Positions 60,735 to 64,000 of a DNA stretch of 64,000 nt are shown piece after piece. A program made the translations under genes and the position numbers. The DNA is taken from contig SEFA01000023.1 in assembly GCA_004210455.1 (NCBI GenBank), positions 1-64,000 of the forward strand, given 5' to 3'. This DNA comes from Rubrivivax sp. (GTDB taxonomy: Bacteria; Pseudomonadota; Gammaproteobacteria; Burkholderiales; Burkholderiaceae_C). The stretch's first letter is position 1. Every line of letters begins with the position of its first letter. Below the pieces are notes generated by a model. That model was not told where the DNA came from, did not search any database, and worked only from the letters and a program-made list of their open reading frames with translations.

Positions 60735-63700
60735 TCACTGGAAGTCCCGGCTGGTGGTCTCCAGCTCGCCCAGCAGATCGGTCAGGTCTTCCAGTCGTCC
60801 TGCTATCAGGCTGCAGGCGTCGCCCTGGCGTTGCCAGGTGCCGTGCACGGCCATGAGTCGTGATCGGAGCAGGGCCCTTCGCTGTTTCTCCTGGATGCTG
60901 GGCCACACAATGACTTGCACGTTCCCGGTCTCGTCCTCCAGGCTCAGGAAGATCACGCCCTTGGCGGTGCCGGGCTGCTGGCGCAGCGTGACGATGCCGC
61001 AGTAGTGCACGACCCGTCCGTTGGGCATGGCCGCGAGATCGCTGGCGGTCACGAGCCGGCGTTTGGCGAGCAGCGGGCGGAGCAGCTTGAGCGGGTGGCT
61101 GCGCAGCGTCAGGCCCAGCGCCCGGTAGTCCCAGATCACCTCCTCGCCCTCGGCCGCGGGCGCGAGATCGAGCACGGGCTCGTCCACCGGCGCGGCGCGC
61201 AGCAGAGCGGGCGCGCGCCGCAGTGCCGCGGCGTCCCAGACCTGCTGGCGACGGTGCCCGCTGAGCGAGCGCAGCGCGTCGGCCGCGGCGAGCTGGCGCA
61301 TCTCGTGCTGCTCCAGTCCGGCGACGCGCGCGAGCTCCTCGGCGCTTTCGAAGTAGACGCTGCGGCGCGCTTTGGCGATGCGCTCGCCGGACTCGGCCTT
61401 GAGCCCGTCGATGAGCCGCAGGCCCAGTCGCACCACGGGTCGGTGCTCGATGTTCTCCAGGCTGCAGTCCCAGTCGCTGTGCAGCACGTCCGCGGCGCGG
61501 ACCTCGACGCCGGCGCGCCGCGCGTCCTGCACCAGCTGGCTCGGGCTGTAAAAGCCCAGGGGCTGGCTGTTGAGCATGGCCGCGAGGAACTCGGCGGGGT
61601 GATGCCGCTTGACCCAGCACGAGGCGTAGACCAGCAGCGCGAAGCTCGCGGCGTGGCTCTCGGGGAAGCCATAGCTGCTGAAGCCCTTCATCTGCTCGAA
61701 GACGTTGCGGGCGAAGGGTTCGGTGTAGCCCCGCTCCAGCATGCCGCCGATGATGCGCGGCTCGTACTTGTCCAGGCTCCCGGTGCGCCGCCAGGCCGCC
61801 ATCGCGCGGCGCAGCCCGTCGGCCTCGCCGGCGGTGAAGCCCGCGCACAGGATGGCCAGCTGCATGCACTGCTCCTGAAAAAGCGGGATGCCCAGCGTGC
61901 GCCCGAGCGCCTGCTCGATCTCGGGGCTGGGGTAGACCACGGGCACCTTGCCGCTGCGCCGGTCCAGGTAGGGATGCACCGAGCCGCCCTGGATGGGGCC
62001 GGGTCGCACGATGGCCACCTGCACCACGAGGTCGTAGAAGCAGCGGGGGAGGTGGCGCGGGAGCATGCTCATCTGCGCGCGGCTCTCGACCTGGAACACG
62101 CCCACCGTGTCGGCCTTGCAGATCATGTCGTAGGTGGCGGGGTCCTCGGCCGGGATGTCCTGCATCTCGAAGACATGGCCCTTGCGCGCACCGATGAAGT
62201 CCAGCGCCTTGTGCAGCGCGGTCAGCATGCCCAGCGCCAGCACGTCCACCTTGAGCAGGCCCATCAGGTCCAGGTCGTCCTTGTCCCACTGGATGACCGT
62301 GCGGTCTTCCATGGCCGCGTTCTCGATCGGGACGATCCGCGAGAGCGGGCCGTTGGTGAGCACGAAACCCCCGGGGTGCTGGCTCAGGTGGCGGGGGAAT
62401 CCCATCAGCTGGGTGGTCAGCAGCAGCAGCTGGCGCACGGCCAGTTTTGCCGGGTCCAGGCCCACCTCGGCCAGCAGCTCGGCGCCGATGTCCAGGTCCC
62501 AGTGGCTCATCCCCTTGCTCAGCTGGTCCAGGGTCGCCTCCTCGAAGCCGAGCGCCTTGCCCACGTCGCGCAGGGCGCTGCGCGGGCGGTAGCTGGTGGC
62601 GATGGCGGTGAGGGCCGCGCGCTCGCGGCCGTACTTGCGGTACAGGTACTGGATGACCTCCTCGCGCCGTTCGTGCTCGAAGTCGACGTCGATGTCGGGC
62701 GGCTCGCCGCGCTCCTTGCTGATGAAGCGCTCGAATAGCATGCTGCTGCGCAGCGGATCGATCTCGGTGATGAAGGTGCAGTAGCAGACCACGGAGTTGG
62801 CGGCCGAGCCGCGCCCCTGGCACAGGATGCCCTGCGAGCGGGCGAAGGCCACGATGTCGTGCACGGTCAGGAAGTAGTGCTCGTACTTCATCTCGCTGAT
62901 GAGTGCGAGCTCGTGCTCGATCTGTTCCTGCGCCTTGGCGGGGATGCCTCGCGGCCAGCGCCGTCCCGCGCCCGCATAGGTGATGCGGCGCAGGTAGCTC
63001 TCGGGGGTCTCCCCGTGCGGCACCACCTCCTGCGGGTACTGGTACTTCAGCTCGTCCAGCGAGAAGTCGCAGCGCGCGGCCACCTGCAGCGTCTCGTGCA
63101 TGAGCTCGGCCGGACAGCGCTCGGCGATGCGCCGGCGCGTGCGCAGGTACTGCTCGGCGTTCTGCTTGAGCTGCAGGCCGCAGTCGGTCAGCGGCAGGCC
63201 CAGCCGCGTGGCGGTCAGCACGTCCTGGAGCGCTTTGCGCGAGCGCACGTGCATGTGCACGTCGCCCACCGCCACCACGGGCACGGCCGTCAGCTCGCTG
63301 CATTGACGCAACTTGAAGAGCTGGACCTCGTCGTCCATGCGCCGCAGTTGCTCCCATCCCAGCCAGCAGCAGCCCACCCAGTTGGCGAGCAGCCAGCGGG
63401 CGATGTCGGCCATCTGCGCCTGGGTGCACTCCCGGTCGGGCACGGCCACCACCACGCAGTCGGACAAGGTGGTGCTGTCGACCTCGTCGAGCACGAGCGT
63501 GTACGTGCCCTTGGGCGAGCGCCGGCGCAAGCGCGTGATGAACTCGCACAGGTTGCCGTAGCCGTTGCGGTTGGTGGCGAGCACGACGAGAGTGAAGGGC
63601 GCGGGGCCCTCGACCTTGAACTGGCTGCCCACGAGCAGCTTGATGCCCGCTTCCTTGGCCGCGACGTGGGCCCGCACGACGCCGGCCATGCTGCATTCGT

Positions 63701-63929
63701 CCGTGATCGCGATGGCGCTGTAGCCCAGCGCCTTGGCGCGCTGGACGAGTTCGTCGGGATGACTCGCGCCTTTGAGGAAGCTGAAGTTGGAGGCGCAGCG
63801 CAGTTCCGCGTAAGGGGGGATCGCCGCAGTAGCTGCAATGGCCGCCTTGGCTGCACCAGGCGCCATACCTGACGACGCCGGACCCGCCGCGGTGGGCGTC
63901 GCCGGTCTACCCGGCGTAGGCGGGCTCAT
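60735..63929 (-). CDS. dnaE2: Error-prone DNA polymerase III alpha subunit, DnaE2 type
   Basis: A 1064-residue translesion polymerase (also called ImuC). PHP domain at the N terminus (PYAELRCASNFSFLKGASHP, ALGYSAIAITDECSMAGVV), C-family polymerase core (ILCQGRGSAANSVVCYCTFI, RGEPPDIDVDFEHERREEVI with the catalytic Asp pair, AMEDRTVIQWDKDDLDLMGL), HhH region and a C-terminal OB fold (VHYCGIVTLRQQPGTAKGVI). Its length and lack of the long replicase C terminus fit DnaE2 rather than DnaE1. ATG 63929 overlaps the upstream stop (ATGA), as in imuA-imuB-dnaE2 SOS cassettes. Confidence 0.95.
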   Translation of the reverse strand: MSPPTPGRPATPTAAGPASSGMAPGAAKAAIAATAAIPPYAELRCASNFSFLKGASHPDELVQRAKALGYSAIAITDECSMAGVVRAHVAAKEAGIKLLVGSQFKVEGPAPFTLVVLATNRNGYGNLCEFITRLRRRSPKGTYTLVLDEVDSTTLSDCVVVAVPDRECTQAQMADIARWLLANWVGCCWLGWEQLRRMDDEVQLFKLRQCSELTAVPVVAVGDVHMHVRSRKALQDVLTATRLGLPLTDCGLQLKQNAEQYLRTRRRIAERCPAELMHETLQVAARCDFSLDELKYQYPQEVVPHGETPESYLRRITYAGAGRRWPRGIPAKAQEQIEHELALISEMKYEHYFLTVHDIVAFARSQGILCQGRGSAANSVVCYCTFITEIDPLRSSMLFERFISKERGEPPDIDVDFEHERREEVIQYLYRKYGRERAALTAIATSYRPRSALRDVGKALGFEEATLDQLSKGMSHWDLDIGAELLAEVGLDPAKLAVRQLLLLTTQLMGFPRHLSQHPGGFVLTNGPLSRIVPIENAAMEDRTVIQWDKDDLDLMGLLKVDVLALGMLTALHKALDFIGARKGHVFEMQDIPAEDPATYDMICKADTVGVFQVESRAQMSMLPRHLPRCFYDLVVQVAIVRPGPIQGGSVHPYLDRRSGKVPVVYPSPEIEQALGRTLGIPLFQEQCMQLAILCAGFTAGEADGLRRAMAAWRRTGSLDKYEPRIIGGMLERGYTEPFARNVFEQMKGFSSYGFPESHAASFALLVYASCWVKRHHPAEFLAAMLNSQPLGFYSPSQLVQDARRAGVEVRAADVLHSDWDCSLENIEHRPVVRLGLRLIDGLKAESGERIAKARRSVYFESAEELARVAGLEQHEMRQLAAADALRSLSGHRRQQVWDAAALRRAPALLRAAPVDEPVLDLAPAAEGEEVIWDYRALGLTLRSHPLKLLRPLLAKRRLVTASDLAAMPNGRVVHYCGIVTLRQQPGTAKGVIFLSLEDETGNVQVIVWPSIQEKQRRALLRSRLMAVHGTWQRQGDACSLIAGRLEDLTDLLGELETTSRDFQ

Positions 63930-64000
63930 GGCCGACCTCTGCGGGAGAGACCGCTGGGGCGTCCGAGCAGGCGTTCATGAGGGCATGCCGGTGGGGGCTC
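63926..64000 (-). CDS. 3' end of an upstream gene, probably imuB (DNA polymerase Y family)
   Basis: Only the last 24 codons are inside the window, ending RLLGRPSGLSRRGRP with the TGA overlapping the dnaE2 ATG. The sequence itself is not diagnostic; the call rests on the standard imuA-imuB-dnaE2 gene order. Confidence 0.4.
   Translation of the reverse strand, partial: EPPPACPHERLLGRPSGLSRRGRP

Noticed and set aside
60469-63696. 1075-residue minus-strand frame overlapping dnaE2
   Set aside because: Same strand but wrong frame; dnaE2 has full motif support, this frame is Ala/Arg/Gly noise.

Overview
The window is GC-rich bacterial DNA. Its Burkholderiales-type H-NS protein, Ku/LigD end-joining operon, DnaE2 and betaproteobacterial-style ICE genes suggest a betaproteobacterium, perhaps a Roseateles/Mitsuaria-like member of the Burkholderiales. 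The genus is a guess from gene style, not from a search.

Layout. 1-6.6 kb holds the tail of an Nramp metal transporter and a minus-strand non-homologous end-joining operon: ku, a MerR/TPR regulator, a DUF3606 protein and a four-domain ExoIII-LigD fusion. 6.9-8.6 kb holds a diguanylate cyclase and an H-NS-like protein with two DNA-binding domains. 8.9-16.4 kb is a conjugation/mobilisation module: FlhD- and FlhC-like activators, TraI-type relaxase, TraD coupling ATPase and a DUF4400 protein, facing a divergent LexA/CI-like repressor that has lost the Ser-Lys dyad. No mating-pair-formation genes are present. 17.0-19.6 kb is a three-gene HNH / small middle protein / DUF2326 SMC-like ATPase operon that looks like an ABC three-component conflict system. 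20.2-28.1 kb is redox cargo: SnoaL-like protein, FdhF/YdeP oxidoreductase, PaoABC aldehyde oxidoreductase and a catalase-family protein.

28.3-40.6 kb carries typical ICE/plasmid accessory genes: DUF932, zinc-finger/TOPRIM primase, a DUF1845/AcaB-like protein, AlpA, a two-gene exported/membrane operon, a degenerate tyrosine recombinase and DUF1173. 41-46.4 kb is a decaying, AT-richer defence-like patch: a JAB-like fragment, two frameshifted XRE regulators behind a pair of matching palindromic operators, and an AAA15 ATPase / TOPRIM-like pair in the gene order of PARIS (AriA-AriB). A tRNA 3' fragment with its own terminator at 46.55-46.65 kb marks an old integration junction.

47-56 kb is a surface-signalling and uptake locus: tandem FecI-type sigma factors, FecR, an STN-containing TonB-dependent receptor and a large S9 hydrolase resembling lasso-peptide isopeptidases. 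56.4-64 kb returns to core genes: Mpg DNA glycosylase, a membrane diguanylate cyclase and error-prone polymerase DnaE2, with the probable end of ImuB at the window edge. Short tandem repeats of 9-14 bases recur in many intergenic gaps and protein linkers.

The best candidates for undescribed biology are the ATPase-TOPRIM pair (42.3-45.0 kb), the HNH/DUF2326 operon (17.0-19.6 kb), the ExoIII-LigD fusion and the FlhDC-controlled mobilisation module with a dyad-less repressor.
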